64,000 bases of DNA from Acidithiobacillus_B sp049965315. Its GTDB lineage: Bacteria; Pseudomonadota; Gammaproteobacteria; Acidithiobacillales; Acidithiobacillaceae. The notes beneath the pieces are model-generated. The model ran no database searches, was not told where the DNA came from, and worked only from the letters and a program-made list of their open reading frames with translations. The stretch's first letter is position 1. Each line of letters starts with the position of its first letter. Position numbers and translations under genes: made by a program. Below are positions 8,539 to 18,056 of the stretch, piece by piece. The stretch covers positions 62,001-126,000 of the forward strand of contig NZ_JBMFWL010000001.1 in the NCBI RefSeq assembly GCF_049965315.1, read 5' to 3'.

Positions 8539-10692
8539 ATGAAGTGTGAAACATCCTGCCTGCAAGTGGCCGTTTTTGCCCCCTTGCGGCGAATTTTTTC
8601 CTATGCCTGCCCCGCAGCGGGCCCTCTGCCCGCGGGCGTCCGGGTGCGGGTACCCTTTGCCTCCGGCAGCCGGATCGCCATGGTTCTAGGCATGGGTCCC
8701 TGCCCGCCCGGGGTGGAGGTCAAGGAAATCGAGGCGGTATTGGACAGCATCCCCATTCTTGACCCCGCCTTGCAGCGCCTCATTGCCTTCGGCGCGGCCT
8801 ATTACCAGCATGCCATGGGCGATGTCTGGGCAACCGCCCTGCCCGCTGCCCTGCGCAAGGGCCAGCCCCTGCCGGAGATAGCCGCCTCCTATCAGCTCAG
8901 CGCGGCCGGGCGCGCGGCCCTCCAGCAGGTGCGCGGCAAACGCCAGCGCGCCCTCCTGGAGTCCTTGCAGACGGACGGGATGCTAGCGCCTGCGACCCTG
9001 GACGCGGGCTTGCGTTCAGCCCTGCGCGAAGCCGTGCGGCGCGGCTGGGCGCAGGCCGTTGCAGCCCCCATCCCGGCATTGCGCTGCAACGACTCCCCGT
9101 TTCACCTGCACCAGGAGCAGCAGGCGGCAGTGGCCGTCCTCCGTGCCGCCCAGGGCTTTTCCCCCATTCTCCTGCAGGGAGTTACGGGCAGCGGCAAGAC
9201 CGAGGTCTATCTGGAGGCCCTGCGACCCCGCCTGGAGGCGGGGGGACAGGCCCTGGTCCTGGTGCCGGAGATCAGTCTCACACCGCAACTGCTGGGCCGT
9301 TTTGCCCAACGCTTTGGCGAGGAACAGGTGGCGGCCCTGCATTCCGGACAAAGCGACGGCGAGCGGCTGCGCACCTGGGCGGCCGCTCGGGAAGGGCGGC
9401 TGCGGGTCATCATCGGTACCCGTTCCGCCGTTTTCGTGCCGCTGCCCAGGCTCGCCATGATCGTGGTCGATGAAGAGCACGATCCCTCCTTCAAGCAGCA
9501 AACGGGCTGGCATTACTCGGCGCGGGACCTGGCCATCCAGCGGGCGCGCCTGGAAGGCTGCCCCATCGTCCTCGGGTCCGCCACACCCTCCTTGGAAAGC
9601 CTGCACAATGTCGATCTGGGGCGCTATGGGACCCTCCACCTGCGCCAGCGTGCCGGCGGCGCCCGGGCGCCGGCCATCGTGCTCCTGCCCGTGCGCCGCC
9701 AGGGTTTGCAGGGTGGCCTGTCCGGACCCTTGCTGGCGGCCTGCGCCGACACCCTCGCCGCCGGGAATCAGGTGCTCCTCTTCCTCAACCGCCGCGGCTA
9801 CGCCCCCGCCCTCCTGTGCCACGACTGCGGCCACGTCTTCCATTGTCCGCGCTGCGCCGCGGCGCTGACCTGGCACCGCCGCGACGCCCGCCTGCGCTGC
9901 CATCACTGCGGCCATGAAGAGCGGCTGCCCGCCACCTGCCCGCAATGCGGCAGCGCCGCCCTCATCAGCGCCGGTCAGGGCACCGAGCAACTGGAAGACG
10001 TCCTGCGCGAACGCTTTCCCGACATCCCCATCTGGCGCGTGGACCGCGACGCCTTGCGCGGCCGGGATGCCCTGGAAAATGTCGTGCGCGAGGTGCGCCG
10101 TGACGAGCCCGCCATCCTCGTGGGCACCCAGATCCTCGCCAAGGGCCATCACTTTCCGGCGGTAACCCTGGTGGGCATTGTCAATACCGACCAGGGCCTG
10201 TTCAGCGCCGATTTCCGCGCCCCGGAGCGCCTTCTGCAAACGGTCCTGCAGGTGGCGGGCAGGGCGGGCAGGGCGGACCGCCCCGGCCGCGTCCTCCTCC
10301 AGACCCACCACCCCGAGCATCCCCTTCTCCAGGCACTGCTCCAAGGGGATTACAGCGCCCCTGCGGCGGCCCTGCTGGCGGAACGGGTGGCTGCGGGTCT
10401 GCCCCCCGCCACCGCCCTGGCCGTCCTCCGCGCCGAGGCCCACCAGCGCAGTCGCGTGGAGGCCTTTTTGCAGGGGGCCGCCGCCCTCGCCCCCGCCGGG
10501 CTGGAAGTCAGCGGCCCCCTGCCTTCCCTCCTGGAACGCCGGGCCGGCTTTGAGCGCGCCGAACTCTGGGCCCAGGCCGGCACCCGCGCGGCCCTGCAGC
10601 GCCTCCTCAACACCTGGCTGCAAGCCCTGGAAGCATCCCCCGGGGCGCGTCAGGTGCGCTGGCAGATCGACGTCGATCCCTTGTCCTTTTGA
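8539..10692 (+). CDS. priA: Primosomal replication restart helicase PriA
   Basis: 717 aa. An N-terminal 3'-DNA-binding domain is followed by a superfamily-2 helicase: Walker A GVTGSGKTEVY near residue 220, DEEH box VVDEEHDPSFKQ near residue 310 and motif III GSATPSLES. An eight-cysteine zinc-binding insertion starts CHDCGHVFHCPRC and ends CPQCGS near residue 475; the motif V/VI region with AGRAGRADRPG follows. PriA reloads the replisome at stalled forks. The start at MKCETSCLQVAVFAPL gives the normal N-terminus; no strong ribosome site is seen. Convergent with the HD-GYP gene. Confidence 0.96.
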   Translation: MKCETSCLQVAVFAPLRRIFSYACPAAGPLPAGVRVRVPFASGSRIAMVLGMGPCPPGVEVKEIEAVLDSIPILDPALQRLIAFGAAYYQHAMGDVWATALPAALRKGQPLPEIAASYQLSAAGRAALQQVRGKRQRALLESLQTDGMLAPATLDAGLRSALREAVRRGWAQAVAAPIPALRCNDSPFHLHQEQQAAVAVLRAAQGFSPILLQGVTGSGKTEVYLEALRPRLEAGGQALVLVPEISLTPQLLGRFAQRFGEEQVAALHSGQSDGERLRTWAAAREGRLRVIIGTRSAVFVPLPRLAMIVVDEEHDPSFKQQTGWHYSARDLAIQRARLEGCPIVLGSATPSLESLHNVDLGRYGTLHLRQRAGGARAPAIVLLPVRRQGLQGGLSGPLLAACADTLAAGNQVLLFLNRRGYAPALLCHDCGHVFHCPRCAAALTWHRRDARLRCHHCGHEERLPATCPQCGSAALISAGQGTEQLEDVLRERFPDIPIWRVDRDALRGRDALENVVREVRRDEPAILVGTQILAKGHHFPAVTLVGIVNTDQGLFSADFRAPERLLQTVLQVAGRAGRADRPGRVLLQTHHPEHPLLQALLQGDYSAPAAALLAERVAAGLPPATALAVLRAEAHQRSRVEAFLQGAAALAPAGLEVSGPLPSLLERRAGFERAELWAQAGTRAALQRLLNTWLQALEASPGARQVRWQIDVDPLSF

Positions 10693-10789
10693 TCCGCATC
10701 GGATTCTGGTGCAAGGAACCGCCTTGCCGCGGCCTGCGGCCGAAGCACTACCCAACGCGAGGCTAAAGGAACGCCTGCGCCAACCGCCG

Positions 10790-11857
10790 TTAGCCATCGG
10801 GATCGGTCAGGCTGGCGTAGAACTCGGCGAAGGCTGGGGCGGCGCGGGGAAAGACGGCCAAAAGCGCCGGATCGAAATGTTCCGGCTTGACCCGCCCGTC
10901 GCCCTTGAGGATGATCTCCATGGAACGTTCATGATCGAAGGGTTCTTTATAGGGGCGCCGGCTGCGCAGGGCGTCGTAGATGTCGGCCAGGACCATCATG
11001 CGCGCGCACAAGGGGATCTCCTCGCCCTTGCGGCCCAGCGGATAGCCGCTCCCGTCCCAGCGTTCGTGATGCCCCAGGGCGATTTCGCGGCCCATCTGCA
11101 ACTCCGGCGAAACGTTTCGTTCGCCGATGATATTGGCGCCCAGGGTGGTATGCGTGCGCATGATGGCCCATTCCACGGCGTCCAGGGGACCGGGCTTGAG
11201 CAGGACCCGGTCGGGGATGCCGATCTTGCCCACATCATGCATGGGGCTGGCCACGAAAATGAGATCGGCAAAATCCGCCGCCATCCCCAGCCGCTGCGCC
11301 AGGTCCTTGCAATAATAGGCGATGCGCTGGACATGGGCGCCGGTTTCTTCGTCCTTTTTCTCGGCGGCGCGGATGAGGGTCTGGATGGTCTGCAGATAGC
11401 TGTCGTGCAACTGGGCCGTCCGCTGGCGGACCGTCTCCTCCAGAATCTCGTTGTTCCGCTGGATGCGATCGCTGTACTCCTTGAGCCGGAGGATATTGCG
11501 TACCCGCACGCGCAGTTCGGCCCGGTCGATGGGCTTGCCGAGGAAGTCGTCCACGCCGGCCTCCAGGGCACGCAAACGGGTTTCGCGGTCATCGAGGGCG
11601 GTGACGATGATGACCGGGAGCGTCGCGTAACGGGCATCCGCCTTGAGCCGGGCCGCCAACTCGAAGCCGCTCATCCCCGGCATCATGCCGTCGGTCAGGA
11701 CCAGGTCCGGCCGCTGCTCCTGCAGCCGTTCCAGCGCCTCCCGGGCGCTGGCGGCCGCCAGCACTTCATAGGCATCGGCCTGGAGCAGGGCGGCCAGGAG
11801 ACGGCGGCTGCTCCCTTCATCATCCACCACCAGGATCACGGGGCGACGTTCAGGCAT
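10790..11857 (-). CDS. Response regulator with HD-GYP c-di-GMP phosphodiesterase output (RpfG-like)
   Basis: 355 aa. The N-terminal receiver has the acidic pair VDDE, phospho-acceptor Asp in LVLTDGMMPGMSG and Lys in LGKPID. A coiled helix linker (about residues 125-155) leads to an HD-GYP domain with HDVGKIGIPD and HHERWDGSGYP, all the residues expected of an active enzyme that hydrolyses cyclic di-GMP. It overlaps the upstream single-domain receiver by 8 bp and is the likely output of the phosphorelay encoded here. The priA end is about 100 bp away, convergent; I see nothing in that gap. Confidence 0.92.
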   Translation of the reverse strand: MPERRPVILVVDDEGSSRRLLAALLQADAYEVLAAASAREALERLQEQRPDLVLTDGMMPGMSGFELAARLKADARYATLPVIIVTALDDRETRLRALEAGVDDFLGKPIDRAELRVRVRNILRLKEYSDRIQRNNEILEETVRQRTAQLHDSYLQTIQTLIRAAEKKDEETGAHVQRIAYYCKDLAQRLGMAADFADLIFVASPMHDVGKIGIPDRVLLKPGPLDAVEWAIMRTHTTLGANIIGERNVSPELQMGREIALGHHERWDGSGYPLGRKGEEIPLCARMMVLADIYDALRSRRPYKEPFDHERSMEIILKGDGRVKPEHFDPALLAVFPRAAPAFAEFYASLTDPDG

Positions 11858-12242
11858 CGGCTTTTCCTCGGTCTTGGAGAAGGCGGGTCACGGCTTCCAA
11901 CAGCGCTGCATGGCGGATGGGCTTGCTGAGATAGGCATCGCAACCGGCGGCGAGGATGCGCTCTTCGTCCCCTTTCATGGCCAGTGCCGTCAGCGCCATG
12001 ATGGGGATCCCCCGCGTCGCGGGATCTCCTCTGAGGAGACGGGTGGCGGCAAGGCCGTCCATGCCGGGCAGATGGATATCCATGAGAACGAGGTCGGGAT
12101 GCTCGCGGCGCGCCAGGGCGATCCCCTGTTCCGCGTCGGCGGCGGGCAACACCGCGTAACCCGCCTTGCTCAGGATGATCTCCACCAACTTGCGGTTGAC
12201 AGCATTATCCTCGACGATCAGGATGCGCTTTGGCAAGGCCAA
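11850..12242 (-). CDS. Single-domain response regulator (DivK/CheY-like)
   Basis: 130 aa, a receiver only: VEDNAVNRK at the start, phospho-acceptor Asp in LVLMDIHLPGMDG, Thr in ALTALAMKG and Lys in YLSKPI. With no output domain it probably shuttles phosphate or acts by protein contact. It sits between the hybrid kinase (5 bp gap) and the HD-GYP regulator (8 bp overlap). Confidence 0.92.
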   Translation of the reverse strand: MALPKRILIVEDNAVNRKLVEIILSKAGYAVLPAADAEQGIALARREHPDLVLMDIHLPGMDGLAATRLLRGDPATRGIPIMALTALAMKGDEERILAAGCDAYLSKPIRHAALLEAVTRLLQDRGKADA

Positions 12243-12247
12243 CCTCC

Positions 12248-14713
12248 CTAGGCAGAACCGGCCCTGGACAGGGCCCGGCGCACTTCGCCGAGGAAGCGAT
12301 CGCGCTGAAAACCGGCCTTTTCCATGATATGCAGGATGTACCCATTGAGGCGGCGGCGATCCTCGGGCGTAACCACCTTGGCCGTCAATACCAGGACCGG
12401 GATGGCAGCCGTATCCGGGCGGGACTGCAGGGCTTCCACCACATCAAAGCCGCTGAACTCCGGCATCATCAAATCGAGAAGAATGAGATTGGGGTGGAAA
12501 TGTTGGGCCATGAGCACCGCATCCCGGCCCCCATAGGCACTGAGCACTTCGTAACCGCCACTACCCAGTTGCCGACGCAGGATGTCCACCGCCCGCGCCT
12601 CGTCATCCACCACCAGCACCACGGGGCGCTGCTGCCTCGTCACGGCAAGGCCCAGTTTTTGCAGGACCTCCTCCAGACGTTCCGCGTCCACGGGCTTTTG
12701 CAGGATCTGTACGCTGCCGAGGGAAAAACCGGATCCCTGCTGCGCGTCGATGCTGGTGATCACCACCGGGATGGCGGCCAAGCGCCCTTCCTGACGCTGG
12801 GCCGCGAGAAAATCCCAGCCGTCCATGCCCGGCAGGTTCATCTCCAGGATGATGAGGTCCGGGCGTTCCTCCCGAGCCATGTCCAGGCCGGCCTTGGCCT
12901 CGCGAGCACGCCGCACGCGAAATCCGTCGTCCCGCAAATAGCCCTCCAGGAGGGTCGCCGCCGCATCATCGCTCTCCACCACCAAGGCGGAGCGATCCGT
13001 TTCGGCTGCGGGGACGGCCTCCGCCGGGTCTGGCTGGAGAGGGGCGGCCTCCTCCCGCCAGGGCAGCCAGACGTGGAAGGTGGACCCCTCCCCGGGAGTG
13101 CTTTCCACCGTCACCCGACCCCCGTGGAGCTCCGCCAGGCGTTTGACCAGGGAAAGGCCCAGGCCGGTGCCTTCATAGCGGCGGTCCAGACCACTATCCG
13201 CCTGGACGAAGGGCTGAAAAAGGCGCTCCAGGTCCGCGCCGGCGATACCGATGCCCGTATCCGCCACACTGATTTCCAGCCAGAAGGGAAAGGCCGCATA
13301 CTCGGGCCCCGGGAGTCCGCCGTGCCGCTGCCCCCGCAGGATGACCCGGCCGCCACCGGGAGTGAACTTCACGGCGTTGGACAGGAGGTTGTAGAGGATC
13401 TGCTTGGTCTTGCGCGGATCCACATAAAGGGAGGGCAAATCCGCCTCCACCTCGACGCTGAGACGAATTTGATGGGCGGCGGCCTTTTCCCGCACGATGC
13501 CCAGGGCGCTGTGCAGCAGATCGCTGAGATCGGTCGCCTCCAACTCCAGCTTCATCATGCCCGCCTCCACCTTGGAGAGGTCCAGTATATCGTTGATGAG
13601 GGAGAGGAGGTGTTGACCACTCTCAAAGATATCCTTGGCAGCGTCCTGCTGTTCAGGACGGAGCTCACCCATGACGCCGTCCTTCAGCAGCTCCGAAAAA
13701 CCGATGATGGCATTGAGGGGCGTCCGCAATTCATGGGACATGTTGGCCAGGAAATCGGACTTAGCCTGATCCGCCATCCGCAATAGCTGGTTTTTTTTCA
13801 GCAGCTCCTCGCTGCGGGCGCGCAGTTCGGCGGCCATGATCCGCTGGTTTTCCTTCTGGGCGAAATCGTTGAGGGCGGCCCCCAGTTCCAGGGAGAGCTT
13901 CTCCAGAAAAGAGGCCTTTCTTTCGCTCAGAGTCCGTATGGCGGCCAGCACCAGCACGCCGAAACGGTATTCCTGATAGCGGATGGGCACCATCACGATC
14001 TCCACCGGCTGAAAACGGCACACGCCGGCCTCCACCAGAAAGCCCGGACTGCTGCCGGGCTGCCGGAGGCGCTGCAGGTGATCACCCATGGCCGCTTCCC
14101 CCAGAACGCCTTCCCCGCGCTGGAAGCCGGGTGCCAACTGGGCATCGGTGCCCCGGTGCGCCTCCAGGAGAAAGCGACCCTGCCACTCGTCATAGCGATA
14201 AAAGGCGGAAACCGGAAAGGGGTGATTCTCCGCCAAAATGGCCAGTACCCGCTGCAGGATCTCCGCCAACGCCAGGCCGGCGCCGCTGAAGAGGGCCAGG
14301 ATCTGCCCCTGGCTGCTTTCGATGCGCAGGGCTTCTTCCAGGATGCTTTCCGCCTCGCGGCGCTCGCGCATCTCCTCCCGGATCCGCCAAAAGAAACCGG
14401 CCAGCAAGGCGATCAGCAGGATGGCCGTGGCCCCGATCACCCACAAGGCCGCCGCGCCGTCCCTCTGGGCCGCCTCGGTGCGCGCCTGGAGCAGACCGCT
14501 TTCCGTCCCATGCATCTCCCTCACCAGGTCATGCACCGCCGCCATCTCGGTGACCCCGGTTCCCGCCCGCAGCAGGGCCTGCGCCGCCGCAAGTCCGTGC
14601 TGCTCGTAGGCGGCGAGAACGTTGTCGAGGATTTGCAGGCGCCTTTGTGCCTGCTGCTGCAACTCCACGGCCCGGCGCTCCTCCAGCGGATTGTCCGTCA
14701 CCTTCGCCGGCAA
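12248..14713 (-). CDS. Hybrid sensor histidine kinase, catalytic part (GAF-HisKA-HATPase-REC-REC)
   Basis: 821 codons from a TTG restart; it is the in-frame continuation of the fragment at 14756-14998 after a single TAG. Order: end of a CHASE3 sensor, a membrane segment (LWVIGATAILLIALLAG), a GAF-like domain, HisKA with the phospho-His in NMSHELRTPLNAIIGF, an HATPase domain (NLLSNAVKFTPGGG, ADTGIGI, GTGLGLSLVKRL) and two receivers. The first receiver has Glu where the phospho-Asp belongs (ILEMNLPGMDG, codon 12842-12844). The second is normal (LLDLMMPEFSG). All catalytic parts are intact, so the shortened protein could still act as a kinase, but it would lack its first membrane anchor unless the amber is read through. 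Confidence 0.8.
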   Translation of the reverse strand: MPAKVTDNPLEERRAVELQQQAQRRLQILDNVLAAYEQHGLAAAQALLRAGTGVTEMAAVHDLVREMHGTESGLLQARTEAAQRDGAAALWVIGATAILLIALLAGFFWRIREEMRERREAESILEEALRIESSQGQILALFSGAGLALAEILQRVLAILAENHPFPVSAFYRYDEWQGRFLLEAHRGTDAQLAPGFQRGEGVLGEAAMGDHLQRLRQPGSSPGFLVEAGVCRFQPVEIVMVPIRYQEYRFGVLVLAAIRTLSERKASFLEKLSLELGAALNDFAQKENQRIMAAELRARSEELLKKNQLLRMADQAKSDFLANMSHELRTPLNAIIGFSELLKDGVMGELRPEQQDAAKDIFESGQHLLSLINDILDLSKVEAGMMKLELEATDLSDLLHSALGIVREKAAAHQIRLSVEVEADLPSLYVDPRKTKQILYNLLSNAVKFTPGGGRVILRGQRHGGLPGPEYAAFPFWLEISVADTGIGIAGADLERLFQPFVQADSGLDRRYEGTGLGLSLVKRLAELHGGRVTVESTPGEGSTFHVWLPWREEAAPLQPDPAEAVPAAETDRSALVVESDDAAATLLEGYLRDDGFRVRRAREAKAGLDMAREERPDLIILEMNLPGMDGWDFLAAQRQEGRLAAIPVVITSIDAQQGSGFSLGSVQILQKPVDAERLEEVLQKLGLAVTRQQRPVVLVVDDEARAVDILRRQLGSGGYEVLSAYGGRDAVLMAQHFHPNLILLDLMMPEFSGFDVVEALQSRPDTAAIPVLVLTAKVVTPEDRRRLNGYILHIMEKAGFQRDRFLGEVRRALSRAGSA

Positions 14714-14755
14714 CGCCTCCAGGACGGCCTGTAAATGCCGGATGGCATCCTGGCG

Positions 14756-14998
14756 CTACTGAAGATAGAAAGGATTGGCGGTGAGGAGATAACCGCGCTG
14801 CGCCGTCTCCGCTTCATTGATCAGCGCCCAGCTACGATCCAGATTGCGCAACACCGCCTGGGTATGCTCCACCCAACGGGAGGCGCGCACATAGCCCGCC
14901 GCCGCGCGGAAGGCCAGGATCCCTACCAGGAGCAACGCCAGAATAGCCAAGCCGAAGCCGAGAAGGATCTTCTTTTCCGTAGAAAATCTTGAATCCAT
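14756..14998 (-). pseudogene. N-terminal fragment of the hybrid kinase (TM1 and start of CHASE3), ended by an in-frame TAG
   Basis: 80 codons: MDSRFSTEKKILLGFGL, one membrane helix, then the beginning of a CHASE3 domain with the typical INEAETAQRGYLLTANPFY. The amber codon at 14756-14758 interrupts the domain; the same frame continues open with RQDAIRHLQAVLEALP into the kinase frame below, and there is no insertion or deletion. A single base change, a sequencing error or suppression would all explain it. CHASE3 is an extracytoplasmic sensor domain normally framed by two membrane helices. The parent gene would span 12248-14998 and encode 916 residues. Confidence 0.75.
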
Positions 14999-15091
14999 AA
15001 TGATACTTTATAGCTCATATTTTTCCCCTCTGCCGTAACCGCGGTCCTTCAGGTACAATGGCGGCAAAAATCCCGTAGTGCAGGAGTCGCC

Positions 15092-16831
15092 GTGAAAGAA
15101 TTCGTCGCCAAACCCCTCCGCATGGCCTTGACCGGCCTCGTCCAGGCCGGAAAGATCAAGGCCCTTCCCGAGCGCCTCGACTTCGACCGCCCCAAGCAGG
15201 CGGAGCATGGCCATCTGGCCTCCAATGTGGCCTTGCTCCTGGCCAGGGCCGAAGGACGCAAGCCGCGGGATCTGGCCGCGGAGATCGTCGCCGCCCTGCC
15301 GGGGTCGGAGTGGATTGCGCGCTGCGAGATTGCCGGCCCGGGTTTCATCAATTTCTTCCTCCAGCCCGCCGCTTTCCATGCTGCGATCCGCAATGCCCGC
15401 CACCACCGGGATCAGTTCGGTGCGGGGCGCATGGGTGGCGGCGAAAAGGTGCAACTGGAATTCGTCTCCGCCAATCCCACCGGCCCCCTGCACGTCGGCC
15501 ACGGCCGCGGCGCCGCCTATGGGGCGAGCCTGGCCAATCTCCTGCGCTTTACCGGTTTCGACGTCCAGTGCGAATATTACGTCAACGACGCCGGCCGCCA
15601 GATGGACATCCTCGCCGTCAGCGTCTATCTGCGTTATCTGGAAGAACTGGGCGTCGCCCTGCCCTGCGCCTTTCCGGACAACGCCTATCGCGGTGACTAT
15701 GTGCGCGCCATTGCCGCGCACCTGCGCGGTCGGGAGGGGGATCGCCTGCGGCGCCCCGCCGGCGCCCTTGCGGGACCGGCGGGCGAGGCCGACCCCGAAG
15801 CCGCCATGGACGCCCTCATCGTTCGCATCAAGACCGCGCTGGGCCCGGATTACGGCATTTTGCACAGTGCCGGCCTGGATGAGATCCTCGCCGACATTCG
15901 CGACGACCTCAGCGCCTTCGGCGTCCACTACGATCGCTGGTACTCCGAGCGCAGCCTCATGGACAAAGGGGCCGTGGCCGCCGCGGTGGAGCGCCTGAAG
16001 GCCGACGGCCATTGCTATCTCCAGGACGGGGCCCTGTGGTTTCGCGCCACCGCCTTTGGCGACGACAAGGATCGGGTGCTGCTCCGCGACAACGGCGCCT
16101 ATACCTATTTCGCCTCCGATGTGGCCTATCACGCCGAGAAGTTCGCCCGCGGCTTTACCCGCGTCATCGATATGTGGGGCGCCGATCACCACGGCTACAT
16201 CACCCGGGTACGGGCCGCCCTGCGCGCCCTGGGCCTGGACGATGGTCGTCTGGAAGTCCTCCTGGTCCAGTTCGCCATCCTCTACCGGGGCCAGGAAAAG
16301 ATCTCCATGTCCACCCGCGCCGGCGAGTTCGTCACCCTGCGCGCCTTGCGCGAGGAAGTGGGCAATGACGCGGCGCGCTTTTTCTACGTCCTGCGCCGTG
16401 CCGACCAACACCTGGATTTCGATCTGGAACTGGCCAAACGCCATTCCGAGGAGAACCCGGTCTATTACATCCAGTACGCCCACGCCCGGGTCTACTCCCT
16501 GCTGCGCCAGGCCGATGAACGCGGCTTGAGCCGGCCGCCGGCGGAAGTGGACCTCAGCCTCCTGCAGGAAGAACGGGAACTGGGCCTGGCCGACCTCCTC
16601 TGGCGCTTTCCCGAAAGCGTCATGCAGGCGGCGGGGGACCGCGAGCCCCACCAGATCGCCTTCTACCTGCGGGAGCTGGCGGCGGCCTTCCATACCTATT
16701 ACAACGCCACGCGCATCCTCGTCGAGGAAGATCCCTTGCGCCACGCCCGCCTCGCCCTCTGCGCGGCGGTGGCCATCACCATCGCCAATGGCCTGCGCCT
16801 CCTCGGGGTATCGGCGCCGGAGCAGATGTAA
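15092..16831 (+). CDS. argS: Arginyl-tRNA synthetase
   Basis: 579 aa, class I. The class signature HVGHGRGA (HIGH box) is at about residue 135, preceded by the family motif VSANPTGPLHVG. The N-terminal Add-1 domain and the C-terminal DALR anticodon domain (YIQYAHARVYSLLRQ, then AFHTYYNATRI) are complete. GTG start with GGAG spaced 6 bp upstream. A TACAAT hexamer at 15054-15059 is a plausible -10. Divergent from the sensor kinase gene. Confidence 0.96.
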   Translation: MKEFVAKPLRMALTGLVQAGKIKALPERLDFDRPKQAEHGHLASNVALLLARAEGRKPRDLAAEIVAALPGSEWIARCEIAGPGFINFFLQPAAFHAAIRNARHHRDQFGAGRMGGGEKVQLEFVSANPTGPLHVGHGRGAAYGASLANLLRFTGFDVQCEYYVNDAGRQMDILAVSVYLRYLEELGVALPCAFPDNAYRGDYVRAIAAHLRGREGDRLRRPAGALAGPAGEADPEAAMDALIVRIKTALGPDYGILHSAGLDEILADIRDDLSAFGVHYDRWYSERSLMDKGAVAAAVERLKADGHCYLQDGALWFRATAFGDDKDRVLLRDNGAYTYFASDVAYHAEKFARGFTRVIDMWGADHHGYITRVRAALRALGLDDGRLEVLLVQFAILYRGQEKISMSTRAGEFVTLRALREEVGNDAARFFYVLRRADQHLDFDLELAKRHSEENPVYYIQYAHARVYSLLRQADERGLSRPPAEVDLSLLQEERELGLADLLWRFPESVMQAAGDREPHQIAFYLRELAAAFHTYYNATRILVEEDPLRHARLALCAAVAITIANGLRLLGVSAPEQM

Positions 16832-16837
16832 GGACCC

Positions 16838-17623
16838 ATGCGCGACTACAAACGCCACACCAGCCGGCCTGCCCCGCCGGAAGCGCCACATCCGCTTCCA
16901 CCACGTCCGGCACCGGCGGTGGAGAGCGAAAGCGAACCCGCAGGACGGGGCCGGCGCTGGCCCTGGCTCCTCCTGGGCGTGATCATTGCGGTCGCGGCCC
17001 TTGGCTGGATGATCCATAGCCACCAGCGGCGGGGCGTCCGGACCGCGCAAAACGCCATCACCAACGGCCCGCCCGGCAGCGCGATGATCCCGGCAACGGT
17101 AGCCCGCAGCGCATCCGCACCGAGCGCGGTAACGGCCTCGGCAGCCTTGGAGACGGCCACCAGCGCGGCGGCATCCCCCGTCAGTGCCGCCACCAGCAGC
17201 TCGGAGTTCACCTTTTATCAGATCCTGCCCAAAATGCAGGTGGATATCCCGGCCGACATCCTCGGCAGCGGACCGGGCATCCCCGGCAGCGCGACCACCA
17301 GCACGGCAGCCGCAGCCAACCAGCCCGTCACCATTCAGGTGGGGTCCTTTCACAACCGCGCCGAGGCCGTGGTGCTGCGCGACCGCCTCGCCCTCCTCGG
17401 CGTCTTCACCAGCCTGCAAAGCGCCCAGCTACCGCCCCATACGGAAGTATTCCGGCTGCGCACGGCCACCTATGATTCCCTGGCCGACGCCCAGCCCGCC
17501 CTCGCCAAGATCCGCAGCCTCGGTATCGCCCCCCTCCTCATCGGCGCGGCGGCCACCGCCAGCGCCTCGTCCCCCAGCGGCCAGACCGTCAGCAGCCCTG
17601 GGCCGGTCCCTCCAGGGCAGTGA
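16838..17623 (+). CDS. SPOR-domain membrane protein (FtsN-like)
   Basis: 261 aa. A basic Pro-rich cytoplasmic N-terminus, one membrane helix (WPWLLLGVIIAVAALGWMI, about residues 43-61) and a long low-complexity Ala/Ser/Thr-rich periplasmic linker containing the motif FTFYQILPKM precede a SPOR domain (VTIQVGSFHNRAEAVVLRDRL). SPOR domains bind denuded septal peptidoglycan; this topology and the position after argS match FtsN-like division proteins. The 3' end overlaps the convergent YbjN-like gene by 35 bp. Confidence 0.85.
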   Translation: MRDYKRHTSRPAPPEAPHPLPPRPAPAVESESEPAGRGRRWPWLLLGVIIAVAALGWMIHSHQRRGVRTAQNAITNGPPGSAMIPATVARSASAPSAVTASAALETATSAAASPVSAATSSSEFTFYQILPKMQVDIPADILGSGPGIPGSATTSTAAAANQPVTIQVGSFHNRAEAVVLRDRLALLGVFTSLQSAQLPPHTEVFRLRTATYDSLADAQPALAKIRSLGIAPLLIGAAATASASSPSGQTVSSPGPVPPGQ

Positions 17624-18056
17624 CGGCGGCAGCGGGTGTGGCGTTGCCCGCCAGCACCTGCTGCAGACCGGGCAGATAATAATTCACCGTTTCCACGGCA
17701 TTGAGCAGATAGGGGCGCAGCAGGGCGGTGCTGATCACCCCCTCGGGCACTTGCACGGCGTTCTTGAAATTGAGCTCCCCATCCTCCAGATCCAGCTCGA
17801 AATTCCCCAGGGGCAGGCCGTAATTGGCGCGGGTGATGTATTCCGCCACGGCCATCCGCTGCGCCGGAGTCATGGCCAGCTTTTGCGGGCGGACATAAAA
17901 AAGCAGGCGGTCGCGCTCGGCGTGGTAATGGCAAAAAATATCCACCACCCCGTTGGGCAGGCGCAGGGCACAACTGATCACCGGCACGTCGGGCAACTGT
18001 GCAGCATCCCAGCCCAGTTCGTTGAACAGATCCTGGGCAACCGTCAAGTGCGTCAT
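17589..18056 (-). CDS. YbjN-domain protein
   Basis: 155 aa, soluble, with no signal or membrane segment. The pattern of short strands (VDIFCHYHAERDRLLFYV, then MAVAEYITRANYGLPLGNFELD and DGELNFKNAV) fits the YbjN family, predicted to fold like type III secretion chaperones, with poorly known function. The ATG overlaps the rsmA stop (ATGA), so it is probably co-translated after rsmA; its 3' end overlaps the SPOR gene on the other strand. Confidence 0.8.
   Translation of the reverse strand: MTHLTVAQDLFNELGWDAAQLPDVPVISCALRLPNGVVDIFCHYHAERDRLLFYVRPQKLAMTPAQRMAVAEYITRANYGLPLGNFELDLEDGELNFKNAVQVPEGVISTALLRPYLLNAVETVNYYLPGLQQVLAGNATPAAAVTALEGPAQGC

Noticed and set aside
8288..8542. 84-codon frame in the ubiA-priA gap
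   Set aside because: Starts at TTG inside ubiA, no homology, and spans the AT-rich DnaA-box region.
15008..17419. 803-codon open frame opposite argS and the SPOR gene
   Set aside because: Antisense shadow of high-GC coding sequence; its residue composition (Gly, Ala, His, Gln runs) has no domain.
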